Shown here in pieces: positions 20,846 through 30,533 of a DNA stretch of 64,000 nt; position 1 is the first letter of the stretch; each line of letters begins with the position of its first letter. A program made the translations under genes and the position numbers. The notes below the pieces were generated by a model. It worked only from the letters and a program-made list of their open reading frames with translations, did not search any database and was not told where the DNA came from. The stretch lies in the NCBI GenBank assembly GCA_014529385.2, contig CM043954.1:4653306-4717305 (forward strand), written 5' to 3'. Source of the stretch: Adiantum capillus-veneris. Lineage: Eukaryota > Streptophyta > Polypodiopsida > Polypodiales > Pteridaceae.

Positions 20846-20861
20846 GCGAGGAGGGGGGAAA
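20846..20861 (+). other. Polypurine tract of element 2
   Basis: GAGGAGGGGGGAAA directly precedes TGTTAGC, the expected order of polypurine tract then 3' LTR. Confidence 0.85.
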
Positions 20862-21260
20862 TGTTAGCAGCAAGCTAACGCGGACACCATTTTGTGGAGT
20901 TCAAAACAATTATTATTTTGATAAATCGATAATATTGTAACTCCTATTTTCTTGGTAAACTTTGTAATTAATGAGCCGGGGCTACAAGCTTCAAGATTGT
21001 ATCAGCCATTCAATTTCTAGCTTTGGTAGAACTCCAGATTATCACTTTTGACCACCCAAAAACCTTGGCTAAGGTATAAAAGCCAATTTTTGTAAGTTTT
21101 TGGATAAGAAATACACAGCGTGAGCTAACGACGCTCACTTCTCTCCTTCTCGCGCTTCCTACTCCCTCTCCGATTGTCACATTGCAAATGTGTTTGTTGC
21201 ATTGCAACCGTAGATAAGAGCTCTACGCATTGACGTAAGCCATTCACAGTATTTCGTAGC
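20862..21260 (+). repeat. 3' LTR of element 2
   Basis: Begins TGTTAGC with a short hairpin (GTTAGC then GCTAAC) and has a TATA box at 21,075. TTTTGGTGTCCCCGACCC at about 21,261 looks like a primer-binding site. A primer site after a 3' LTR means another element's leader begins here, as in tandem LTR-sharing elements. The exact right end is uncertain. Confidence 0.7.
21075..21083 (+). promoter_or_regulatory. TATA box of element 2 LTR
   Basis: TATAAAAGC about 213 bp into the LTR. Confidence 0.65.
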
Positions 21261-21278
21261 TTTTGGTGTCCCCGACCC
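21261..21278 (+). other. Putative primer-binding site
   Basis: TTTTGGTGTCCCCGACCC resembles the TTTTGGTGCCCCCACT next to the right LTR of element 4. The complementary tRNA was not identified. Confidence 0.4.
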
Positions 21279-22332
21279 GCGGTCTAATTTCATCATAACT
21301 AGGAATTTACACTTTTAAAATGAAAACTAAGCATAGGCGGGGTATTGGGGCATCATTGCTAAGCATTTAGATGCATTCTGGGTCAAAAACAACTAGGTCA
21401 AAAATCCATTGCTGTTAATAATCGCAATTTTGGAACTTGACCTAAAGTGGGGTTTGAGGCCATAGGCATGTGTGCTTAGGTCTTATAAACTTGTCCTAGA
21501 AGTTTTGTTACATTTGGATGTCATTTGATGCTGTAACCGATGGGATTTGTTTGCTGATGAACGGTTGGCTTTTGGTGATTTTCAGTCACCTGAGTGTAGC
21601 TTGAGTTAGATGAAAGTTGTTAGTTGTTTTCCAAGAGATTGACAACCTCTTGTAGCCTCTATGCACTAGTCGAGTCAGCTTCATCCCATGGTTTGACAAA
21701 TTAATCGTGGTTCTCTCTAATAATGCAATAAGATAGGATGGTGAGGTTAGATGTGCATCCCACATGTCACTTGGTCAAGGATGCATCGATCGACTCCCAA
21801 GTTAATGAGGCCTTCTTACAATGCCAATGTATCACGGCTTGGGAGAAATCTAGAGGTTCTTGCTTCAACCATTACACCACACACGTTGCCTCAAACTAAA
21901 AATCTCTCTTCTTCTTCTTCAAACGAGGTAACCGAACCCATCCCTACATCATTGAGCCCATCCCATTGAGTGCAATCCTCACCATTGCCTCCATTCTCTG
22001 CACTACGAGAGAGGACATTGGGGCACTGTCAAGGAGTCTCATCGACTTTGCACCTTATGCCCTCGTCAAGTGCGAGAGAGTGAGTACCACACACTACCTG
22101 AGTGCTCAACTTTTAACCACATTAGGTCCTCTTTTACCCATATATTCAACCATGAGATCTCTCTACACACCTTTCTCTTCCAACCACGATGTGGACTCTC
22201 TATTGTGACACTCATTTCATCCATTTTTGAGCATCGAGAGTCACTTATGACCTCCACTCACACCACGTAACATGTTCATTTGGTCCCATAGGTCATATTT
22301 GACCTCTGATGATGATAATAGAACTATCTATC

Positions 22333-22336
<4 letters not shown>
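21279..22336 (+). other. Leader-like then unassigned DNA, no gene
   Basis: The first 300 bp resemble the palindromic leaders (a half site TTAATAATCGCAATT at about 21,416). Beyond about 21,600 I see no feature; the short frames there lack support. Confidence 0.4.
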
Positions 22337-22368
<32 letters not shown>

Positions 22369-22375
22369 ACTCACA

Positions 22376-22406
<31 letters not shown>
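22337..22406. repeat. Compound (TC)n(AC)n microsatellite
   Basis: About 14 TC units, a short CACT interruption, then about 15 AC units. Confidence 0.95.
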
Positions 22407-22408
<2 letters not shown>

Positions 22409-22609
22409 TCATTTACAACATGGAGGGTCTATGCAAACCTACAAAGGGAGATTCATTGAGAGACACATAGAGGGGAATTCCTTCAAAATGTAAAGGAAAG
22501 GCACCCTTTAAATGGTTTTCAAAAGCAAAAGTAGTCAGTGGTCAGTGGTCAGTGGGTCAGCCTTGAAATTTGAGGGCTAGAGTGAAACTCCGTGGCTTCC
22601 CAAAAAGTA

Positions 22610-23056
22610 TCTATACTATTATAAAAGGGGGAGGGATTTCGGGGGCCTCCCCCAAACATGTGGTAGTGTTTCCTTCAACTCGCAAGCTCCATTGGTGTGG
22701 CCCTATAGCCTGATCACTGAGAGAGAGATAAAAAGACTCTACTGAGTGGTAGACAAAGGCTGCCGGAAGTACTAGTAAGTATTATAGATCTAGATAGAAT
22801 ACTAAGTCTTTTTTAACTTTTCATTTTCAAGAGAAGTCTTTTCATTTTCTACCATCTTAGTACTTACCCTTCACTTTTGCATTTCAAATTAAATGTTGTT
22901 TAAAGGTTTTATTTGAAATGAAGCAGAATGTGACACTTTACATTTCAAATTAAATATTTTTCAAAGGTTTTCTTTGAAATGAAGCAAGAAAAATTGTAAC
23001 ACATGGAGGGTCTCTCTTCCTTGAAAATTTTAAGCTCCATTATATATAGTATAGAT
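22610..23056. mobile_element. Helitron-like terminus pair
   Basis: TCTATACTATTATAAAAGG at 22,610 is close to the 5' terminus of plant Helitrons and follows an A, as their A-T insertion rule requires. A second TCTATACTATATATAATGG faces the other way, ending at 23,056. No CTRR-hairpin 3' end was found, so this may be one non-autonomous Helitron end plus a rearranged copy. No Rep/helicase coding is present. Confidence 0.4.
22880..22981. repeat. Tandem pair of AT-rich hairpins
   Basis: Two units about 61 bp apart (22,880-22,920 and 22,941-22,981). Each starts CATTTCAAAT and ends with its complement (T)TTGAAATG, so each can fold into a 10-bp stem. Confidence 0.75.
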
Positions 23057-24700
23057 GTTGTGTAGCACATTTTGGACATGGATCTCATTTTTTTTAATAA
23101 ATAGGCTTTAACAAGTGCATCACATTGGCAAATGCATGGACCAAGCATTACCCCTCACTATATCATCTGACCGTGCATATGCTCAACACGATGCAAGCAT
23201 AGGAGATGAGTCCTCACTTTGCATTAACCAATACCTTGTCTTCTCTATGTGACCTTGACATACCCTGCAATAAGTGCACTCTCAAAACAACATCCTAAAT
23301 TGGGATTAGTTCAAGATACGCAACACTTGGCATACATACTGATGAATGAGGATGTTTCCTCCTAAGGTACCCACTTTAAAAAATATATGGATGTGTCCTA
23401 CTATGTTGGTACAAAGAAATCATTCCCAAAAAGATTGATATTCCAGCCTCATCATAAGATTTCTTTCCTATGAAACTTTTTACGTAGAAAGAAATCAGGA
23501 TACTAATGTTTGTTTGTATGATTCATGCTCACACTAACAAACTCATCAAGAAATTTCTACCTTTGTCAACATCTTGCATAATTCCATATGCCTCCACAAT
23601 GAAGCATAGATGATTGCATACTGAGCAAAAACCCTCAATCAGTATTTGTCCAAACGGACTAGTCCTTTAGTCCATTCTTGTCTCAGAGATGTTGGGAATT
23701 TCCTACAAAAAATGCACTCATAACCATTGGCATTCTTCATGGCATACATGTTGAGTACAAGAGTGCCAAGCACAACATTTTTTTCCTAGTTCTTGCATAA
23801 ATCCACATGCCTTTAGAGATGCAAGCATAGGTACTCATATTTATTGAGAGGCCCTCACTTTTCAACCAATAATAGCCAAGAGATTCTTTGTCCCGTCCAT
23901 AACTTGAAATAAATATAGTCCAAGAATAGACATCCTCAATGCAAAGCTCGTCAAATGTGAGGTCCCCAACCTCGAGAAGATTGGGGCGACTCTGATAGAT
24001 AGCCTTCCTTTATTCTCCTTTCCATTGACGACACCCTACTCTGTTTCCACAAAGTAGAGATACAAGCAACAAAAGAGAGAAAGTCCTCTATCCATTGTTT
24101 ACGTGGTTATAAGGGTCATACGCCACAAGACAGGTCGATAATCTAGGATTCTAATGAAACTATTTCCTACCATAAAGATGAAATCCCATTGACATATTTA
24201 GAATCCATAAACAACGCCTTTTTCCCCACGTTTAAGAGGTACGGCCTCCATCCATAAACCATAAATACGATATGAGACTTAGTCTAAACTAAATAGTAAT
24301 CTCATGTCACGTAGATTTGGGACATCTCGACTCTTGGCACAATGAGTCTCTAGATTCACTTCTCGTAATAAGAGGGAGTGGAGAGTTTCTCGACTAATCG
24401 AGACTACCCATCCTTGACTGGCAACCTGAGCCAGCCCCCACTTTCCACCCCACACGCACAATTTTTTTCACACTGTTTTACATATACAAATAGTGTTCCT
24501 TAATTAATTCCAAACACAGGTTCATTTATACAGCCCTTCAAAAAATACCAAAACAATTCAAACAAGGCCTAATGAAGATAGCCCTATATTTCAACAAAAA
24601 CAACTTTTCCAATTGCTCATGAGTTTGCCGCTACCCGCGGACTTCCTCTGTCTAACCAACAGAGCCTTTGCAAAGGATTTATTCACTAGCCACAAATTGC
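23057..24700. other. No gene seen; unassigned repeat-like DNA
   Basis: Scattered short frames only. Around 24,090-24,130 the - strand has a GTATGACCC then ACCACGTAAAC order that can occur in Copia-type LTRs, but I could not define ends. Nothing else is recognised. Confidence 0.35.
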
Positions 24701-24726
24701 GCAACCTTCCCATCTCGCTAACCGCA

Positions 24727-24840
24727 AGGCATCCCGCTATACGCGAGGCATCTTGCTAACCGTCAGGCATCCCGCTACCCGCGAGGCATCCCGCTATACG
24801 CGAGGCATCTTGCTAACCGTCAGGCATCCCGCTACCCGCG
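24727..24840. repeat. 19-bp minisatellite in 57-bp higher-order units
   Basis: Six 19-bp monomers (type AGGCATCCCGCTATACGCG) are arranged as three variants repeated twice in the same order (24,727-24,783 and 24,784-24,840). Decayed monomers flank it at about 24,628, 24,710 and 24,894. Confidence 0.9.
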
Positions 24841-25178
24841 AGGAACAAAAGAGAGCTGATAACCTCAGCTTAATCTCTACTAACCGTGGAATCCTCTCGC
24901 TACCCGCGAGAACAAAATATATTCTTTCAACAATTATTCTCTTTAATTGATTCTTCAAACATAATCAGCCAATTCTTCATATCAATAAAAATCCACTTAT
25001 AAAACAATAACAATTCAACAAATAGTAACAATTTATCAAACAGTTCTCTCACTAATTTATGAGAACATATGTTTGTTTCTTGTGATAAAATCACGTTTCT
25101 TGGACGGTTTAAGGGGTTCCCTATGCTTAGCTTCCCAAGTCAAACATGAATAGCAATACAGAATTATAAATTTGTCTT

Positions 25179-25180
25179 AC
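25179..25180 (-). other. Candidate intron donor on - strand
   Basis: On - the sequence reads CAAATCTG then GTAAGACAAA, a good plant donor site, 28 bp after the stop of the interrupted ORF described at 25,208. No acceptor was identified. Confidence 0.3.
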
Positions 25181-25207
25181 CAGATTTGGAGCGCGTACAA
25201 CTAACTC

Positions 25208-25294
25208 CTATGCTGGAGGTTGGATGGCTTTGACTTCTTCTGCATTTGATGCTTCTGCATGAGATACATTAGGAGTAGACACCTTTCTTCCCAC
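25208..25294 (-). pseudogene. Interrupted small ORF, downstream part
   Basis: The 29 codons here (including the TAG stop) continue, in the same frame, the ORF that starts at 28,917. The two parts are separated only by the LARD-A element and its duplicated CCCAC target. The sequence is KVSTPNVSHAEASNAEE-like: polar, Ala/Glu-rich. It ends with TAG 28 bp before a candidate intron donor. I do not recognise it. It may be a host gene exon, a captured exon or the start of another retroelement's gag. Confidence 0.5.
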
Positions 25295-25425
25295 TATAAT
25301 ACCGCAGGGGACTGGACCATGCAACTCTCCACCCAACCGTGCCATATATAGACTCCTAGCCCCTAAATATAGCGCCCCTTGACCGCATGTCCGTCCTGGC
25401 CCTTGGCCCTGCCCTTGGCCTGACA
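25295..25425 (-). repeat. LARD-A 3' LTR
   Basis: Starts TATAATACCGC on + (the TG end is mutated relative to the other LTR's TGTAAGACCGC) and ends GCCTGACA. It contains TATATA (TATA box on -). Confidence 0.88.
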
Positions 25426-25655
25426 TTACTCCCCCCTTGGAGAAGCGTTTTCGTCCTCGAAAACACAAATGGTATTATCTTCGTAAGAAAACTGATGTTT
25501 TCCTTATTGTCATCCTCTACACGGGCCAATTGTCCATATGACCGATACCTAGTGCAGTGAGGAGGTTCAATGAAACCAAGAGCAACATCTTGATTTTCAA
25601 CATTGTTGTCCTTTTGCAACAACCCGTATCTAAATGGTAGCTCATGATAACTCAT
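25426..25655 (-). pseudogene. LARD-A pol-like tail and polypurine tract
   Basis: On - the last codons read VFEDENASPRGE and a TAA that touches the LTR, with the polypurine tract (AAGGGGGGAG) inside the final codons. Acidic FEDE-type endings running into the polypurine tract are familiar from gypsy pol ORFs. Upstream, a 99-codon frame continues from 25,655 in another frame. This suggests descent from an autonomous gypsy element. Confidence 0.5.
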
Positions 25656-26451
25656 GTGAGTATCTTGAAAAGCTCATAGCTACTGAAAGATAGAATAGGG
25701 AGTGTCCTCATGTCAGACTTCTGAACATTTTGGAACACACAGAACCACATGTTCACCCCTAACAAAGGTTACATGCCAACATACTCTGTCATCACACCTA
25801 CTAAGTCCTTGACTTATGAAACTATCGGTATCCAACCCCACCACAACAGGTGTTCAAAGTTGAAAACCTAACCTAAGAAAATTCTAGAATAAGGAGAGAA
25901 TCACCTATTCAGAATGCATTGTGCTAACGTATGCTCTTAGCAGATCCTTTAGCACGGTTTACTAACGTATGCGCTTAGCATGTCCTTTAGTACTAAATAG
26001 AATACTTGTAAGCTGCCCATCCAACGTGGGATGATTAACAGCAGTTAGAGTGAGGTACTTTCCCCAACCACTTACAGACAGTCTTCCACGATTGACGACA
26101 TACTATGAATCAACCATTGAGTATCCAGCCATATATTCGATATGGAATGGAGACAACCAACTAGGTTGAAGGTAGATTGGAGGTTCCAGCAACCAATCAC
26201 TAGCATCCATACTTAGCCATCACCTTGTATAGCAGGGTGTAAACTCATACGAAATCTGCAAGAGAGATTGCACTAGCAATGCAAAAGGGTGCAGAAAGAA
26301 TAAAGTCCATGGATTTGCATGCCGCTCCAAATAAATTTGTGTTAAACACTAGGGCCCATAACACCTAGTGTGCATGCATTTAACACAAACATATCCAAAC
26401 CGCAATTCCATGACGAGACTTTCCACGATACTTACGTGAAAATCTTGCAAC

Positions 26452-26625
26452 AAAGTTGGACCATAATAGAATGTGACAACCATGTCACACCTAGGAACCA
26501 ACCATGAGACCTTCTCATGAACGTAGCATACTTTGCAGCAAAAGTTGGACCATAATAGAATGTGACAACCCGGTCACACCTAGGAACCAACCATGAGACA
26601 TTCTCATGAACGTAGCATACTTTGC
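26452..26625. repeat. 89-bp tandem duplication inside LARD-A
   Basis: Two near-identical units, 26,452-26,536 and 26,541-26,625, each from AAAGTTGGACC to CTTTGC, with a few substitutions. Confidence 0.9.
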
Positions 26626-27801
26626 TATATGTAGAAACGACCCTCCCTTAAGGTGGTTTCACAGCACTTGTAATCACAACAAGTCTGTACTTAGTACCCG
26701 ACAATTTTTGGCCACTGAAATTGTTCCTGATACTGTGTGTGTCAATTGGTCTAATGAACGGATGCGACCAGCACCTAGGGACTTCGTCACGACACATCAT
26801 TTTGAATTGGGCGCCAGTGTCAGTCCCAGAGACTCATATTCTCCACATGTGGAATATGTCTCAAGTAACGATGCCAGGAAAAGTGACATCCATCAAGTAT
26901 GAGCTGTACTTGTGTGTGGAGGTAACTACGAACACTCTGCGATGCGAGTGAGAGGGACCCTCATTATCATGCTCCACACTGGCTAAACCAAACTCCTTGA
27001 GTTCCTAGACCATGTTGTATCCCATGTGACAACATGTGCCAAATCGAACCCTACAAGTAGGTTCGTAACAACATAAGGCAGAAAGGTAGATTGGACACAT
27101 GGCCCAAAATACTTTGTGCCGACATGCCCTTGGCATGGCTCTGCAACATTCAAGCGTACTTATACATCTTGAAAAAAAAACAAGCAAAGCATACAAAAAA
27201 TGGAATAACACCAAATCAATAGATGCGTACCTGGAGATTTGAACGTAATGTTCACTTACTTGTACGCAAACGGAGAGGAGCACATATCCTACCTGAACAA
27301 ATAAACAATATTGCACTCGGAACCGTGGGTGTTGCCTTCGCAATCCAACCCCTTTGGTTAAAATCTACGTAGTCAAACCCCTTGGTAAGACCCTTTGTAG
27401 AAACTGCTCAAGGAGCAGTTAACGGTAACCAACATAGTTAACCGTGTACATACTGATTGGAATCAACTTAAATAGTTGAGTTTGTATGCTACCGCATGGT
27501 AGATTGAGGAATTATTTCCTTGAAAGTCTAACTGGGAGAGATCAAATTGTGATCCTCAAGGCAAATCAACTATGATCCTCAATGCCTATGGGATGATGTA
27601 GCAGCCACCCGCCAGGTCGTACCCCAAAACACTATGTCCATAGACACTCTGTAGTTCTATAGAGAGAGCAGGAAATCCACACAAGTGAACTGCCTAGCTC
27701 TTGTGGACAGCCATGCTGTCTCAATTGATTGCTGCATCTATACTTCCTTATAGAGATCAACTACTGTGTAGTGCAAAAATGACACTGTAAACATCCTGAA
27801 T

Positions 27802-28508
27802 GACAAGACCCTTGCTTGTCCATTAACGTCGATGTATACTTCCTTGGGTAGATCTGTTCACTCTTGAAAAAAATCACCCAAAGAATGCCAATAGTTGGGT
27901 CTTACCCTTGGCATGACAATGGCTCGTAGCCTGTGTGGCTCATAGCCCTTGTGCAAATGAGTGTTCAATGGACGAACCAATGAAGACTAATTTGAGTAGC
28001 ATCTTAACCATGCTGGGTTGTGGAACTTTCCTTGAACGACTATGATGTGTATAGTTGATTGCCATGCTCGTGTGCATCTTATGCCTAACTGGACCATGAA
28101 TGTCCATCCGGTTGTGCTATTTATATACTCCTAGCCTCTAAAAATAGCACCCCTTGACCGCATGTCCGTCCTGGCCCTTGGCCCTGCCCTTGGCTTGACA
28201 TTCAATGTAAGACCATAGGGGACTAGACCCTTGCTCGTCCATTAACGTCGATGTATACTTCCTTGGGTAGATCTGTTCACTCTTGAAAACAATCACCCAA
28301 AGAATGCCAATAGTTGGGTCTTACCCTTGGCATGACAATGGCTCGTAGCTTGTGTGGCTCATAGCCCTTGTGCAAATGAGTGTTCAATGGATGAACCGAT
28401 GAAGACTAATTTGAGTAGCATCTTAACCATGCTGGGTTGTGGAACTTTCCTTGAACGACTATGACGTGTATAGTTGATTGCCATGCTCGTGTGCATCTTA
28501 TGCCTAAC
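27802..28508 (-). repeat. Duplicated ~285-bp leader around a partial internal LTR
   Basis: The segment 27,802-28,088 is repeated at 28,224-28,508 with few differences. Between the copies lie most of an LTR (28,088-28,200, ending TTGACA) and the first bases of another (TGTAAGACC at 28,206). This is leader-LTR-leader order inside one element, best explained by unequal recombination or template switching. Confidence 0.85.
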
Positions 28509-28705
28509 GTGCAGCGTCTCCTATAAGCATGCAACAAGTTTCTGCTATGACTCTCTCTTTGAGAGAGGTAATAGAAAAACACAACCACATCTTGATCTAC
28601 CTGCCTTGCAGGGTCATGATTGTATGAAAATGACTTAGCATTGGCACTTTGCCTGTGATATAAGTCCTAGATTTATGTTCCTTTTAGTGTTGTTGGGTGT
28701 TGATA

Positions 28706-28717
28706 GCTCTGATACCA
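28706..28717 (-). other. LARD-A primer-binding site (initiator Met tRNA)
   Basis: TGGTATCAGAGC on -, complementary to the 3' end of plant initiator Met tRNA, one base from the LTR. Confidence 0.92.
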
Positions 28718-28718
28718 A

Positions 28719-28849
28719 TGTAAGACCGCAGGGAACTGGACCATGCAACTCTCCACCCAACCATGCCATATATAGACTCCTAGCCCCTAAATATAGCGCC
28801 CCTTGACCGCATGTCCGTCCTGGCCCTTGGCCCTGCCCTTGGCCTGACA
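28719..28849 (-). repeat. LARD-A 5' LTR
   Basis: TGTAAGACCGC to GGCCTGACA on +. TATATATGGC on - is the likely TATA box. Same length as the left LTR with few differences. Confidence 0.92.
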
Positions 28850-28917
28850 CCCACCTTCCTTGGTGGTGCAATGGCATGGGCATCCTTAGAAATTTGCGCT
28901 ACATGCTTCGGATCCAT
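28850..28917 (-). pseudogene. Interrupted small ORF, first part
   Basis: On - an ATG at 28,917 opens 21 codons (MDPKHVAQISKDAHAIAPPR-like) up to the CCCAC target of LARD-A. The frame then continues at 25,294 for 28 more sense codons. A TATA box lies about 195 bp upstream and a CT-rich leader between, as in plant genes. This ATG is the first after that leader. The insertion would have destroyed the gene. Product unknown; too short to be a whole typical protein unless it is spliced. Confidence 0.5.
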
Positions 28918-29120
28918 AGCTTCGGAATAGAGAAAAGAAAAGAGTGTTGTTGGAGAGAGAGAGAGAGAGAGTGTGTGGCACGTCGACGATTGGAGATGGA
29001 GATGGCTTGATGGTGAGAGGTTAAGGGAGAGAGGCTCCCTCCGACGCGTTGTTGCAAGAGAGCTTCCGCTTTTGTAGATGTGTGTGTTCAAAGTGAGAGA
29101 AGAAGGGTCCTTTATATAGG
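28918..29120 (-). promoter_or_regulatory. Promoter and CT-rich 5' leader of interrupted ORF
   Basis: On - CCTATATAAA (29,120-29,111) is a strong TATA box. About 190 bp of leader follows, with a CT microsatellite (about 28,955-28,971), up to the ATG at 28,917. Such pyrimidine-rich leaders are common in plant promoters. Confidence 0.5.
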
Positions 29121-30137
29121 CCCTAGGGGGGTGCTAAGAATACTGAGAGGGTTTCAAGAATAGGAGAAAGGAAAAGCTCGCGCGTCATCGCGGCTCTTTT
29201 TTTTTTTTGGATGTTCGCGAATCTTATGTGCGATTTTTAAAAGCTCTATACTTACAAGTTCTCATTCTATCTTGAGAGAGAGAAAGAAAGAAGTGTCCTA
29301 ATTTTGACTCACCTCTCTTTCTTTCCTAAAAATACTATCTCTAAGCTTTTTCTTCATACAACGATTAGGTTCCCACATAAACCTATTGTTCCTCATAAAG
29401 AAAGATCATAAATAAATAGATTCTGAACCCAATTTCAATCCAATTGCTCTGATAAACTCATGATGACTCACAAAATGGAGAATCTCAATTACTTTGCAAA
29501 ATAACTGAAATGACTTATATGGATAAATGTTGGGTACATTACAAACCACATATTCTGGTCTTGGAGATGCGTTGCACGTGGATTTTAATGAGGTTACAGT
29601 AGAAAGCTTGTCGTTCCATCCAAAAAAGAATATCCTCACTAGAAAGATACACTACAAAGTGCATATATATTGAAAACATGTTTCCTAAGCATGAATACAT
29701 ATTCATGCAATGTTGCTTGGCCTTGTCCTTATTGGGCAAGTCATTCAAACATTGGATTTCAAGAGACCACATTGCAAGCAGGGAACTCAACAACAATACA
29801 GATAGTGAAGCTTTTGTTTGCTATGAATATGTAACAAAACAAAAGGAAACTCAACAAAAATTCCGATACATATTCATGCAATGTTTGCTCTACCACCCTC
29901 AATGCTCTACAACTTGTGTTTGCTCTTGCTAAAGCCTCTCCTCTACAAGTAGTTAATTACTGCTCAATTTATTATATGTGTTTCCTGGTGACTATGATGC
30001 ATGTTGCTCACTAACTTGAGTCCTTAGAGCCCACAATTTAGATTCTGTAACTTTCTCTCATGAGAGAACGATGCAAATAAATATTTTTCTTTTTAATTCT
30101 CTTAAATTTTCTTGTTTCTATTCAAAAATCCTTTTTG

Positions 30138-30139
<2 letters not shown>
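29121..30139. other. No gene seen
   Basis: Two overlapping - strand frames (29,406-29,639 and 29,539-29,796) and one + frame (29,678-29,932) lack any motif. An 18-bp phrase ACATATTCATGCAATGTT occurs twice (about 29,696 and 29,868). Otherwise I see nothing. Confidence 0.4.

Positions 30140-30193
<54 letters not shown>
30140..30193. repeat. (TC)n microsatellite
   Basis: About 27 uninterrupted TC units. Confidence 0.97.
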
Positions 30194-30196
<3 letters not shown>

Positions 30197-30462
30197 AGAG
30201 ATACCCCTCCCCAGGGGTCTATGCACAAAATATACAATTTACACCTTTATACAATTTTCAATATACGTTAGAGTTGCAAAAGCGTTTGCATAGGGGAGGA
30301 GCTCTCAACACCCGACCAAGCATGGAGTTTAGGCCATGAGCCAATGGACTGCATTCAGAGGTACCTAGCATATAGTGCTACCCTGAATGGGTGTTATGAA
30401 TGAAAGTGTACTCAAGAAAAATACAACATTGTGGAGGGTGAATATATGTTTACACCGCATTG

Positions 30463-30463
<1 letters not shown>

Positions 30464-30530
<67 letters not shown>
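30464..30530. repeat. (GA)n microsatellite
   Basis: About 33 uninterrupted GA units. Ser-Leu or Arg-Glu frames across it are composition artefacts. Confidence 0.97.

Positions 30531-30533
<3 letters not shown>

Larger units (their letters stand above)
25290..28854 (-). mobile_element. LARD-A: LTR element with 131-bp LTRs and TSD CCCAC
   Basis: LTRs lie at 25,295-25,425 and 28,719-28,849, both 131 bp, flanked by CCCAC (25,290-25,294 and 28,850-28,854). On - the LTR starts TGTCAGGCC and ends TCTTACA. The initiator-Met primer site TGGTATCAGAGC lies one base inside the right LTR, and a polypurine tract abuts the left LTR, so the element reads right to left. The 3.3-kb interior has no RT or integrase. 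Only the tail of a pol-like frame remains beside the polypurine tract. It is therefore a non-autonomous, short-LTR element. Confidence 0.9.

Noticed and set aside
24727-24840. CRISPR-like direct repeats
   Set aside because: No unique spacers, eukaryotic context, head-to-tail minisatellite.
24753-24950. Frame with repeated TVRHPATRE
   Set aside because: Translation of the 19-bp minisatellite; no start context and no conservation.
27005-27343. 112-codon frame on - inside LARD-A
   Set aside because: Cys/Tyr/Leu-rich, no motif, and lies in duplicated non-coding interior.
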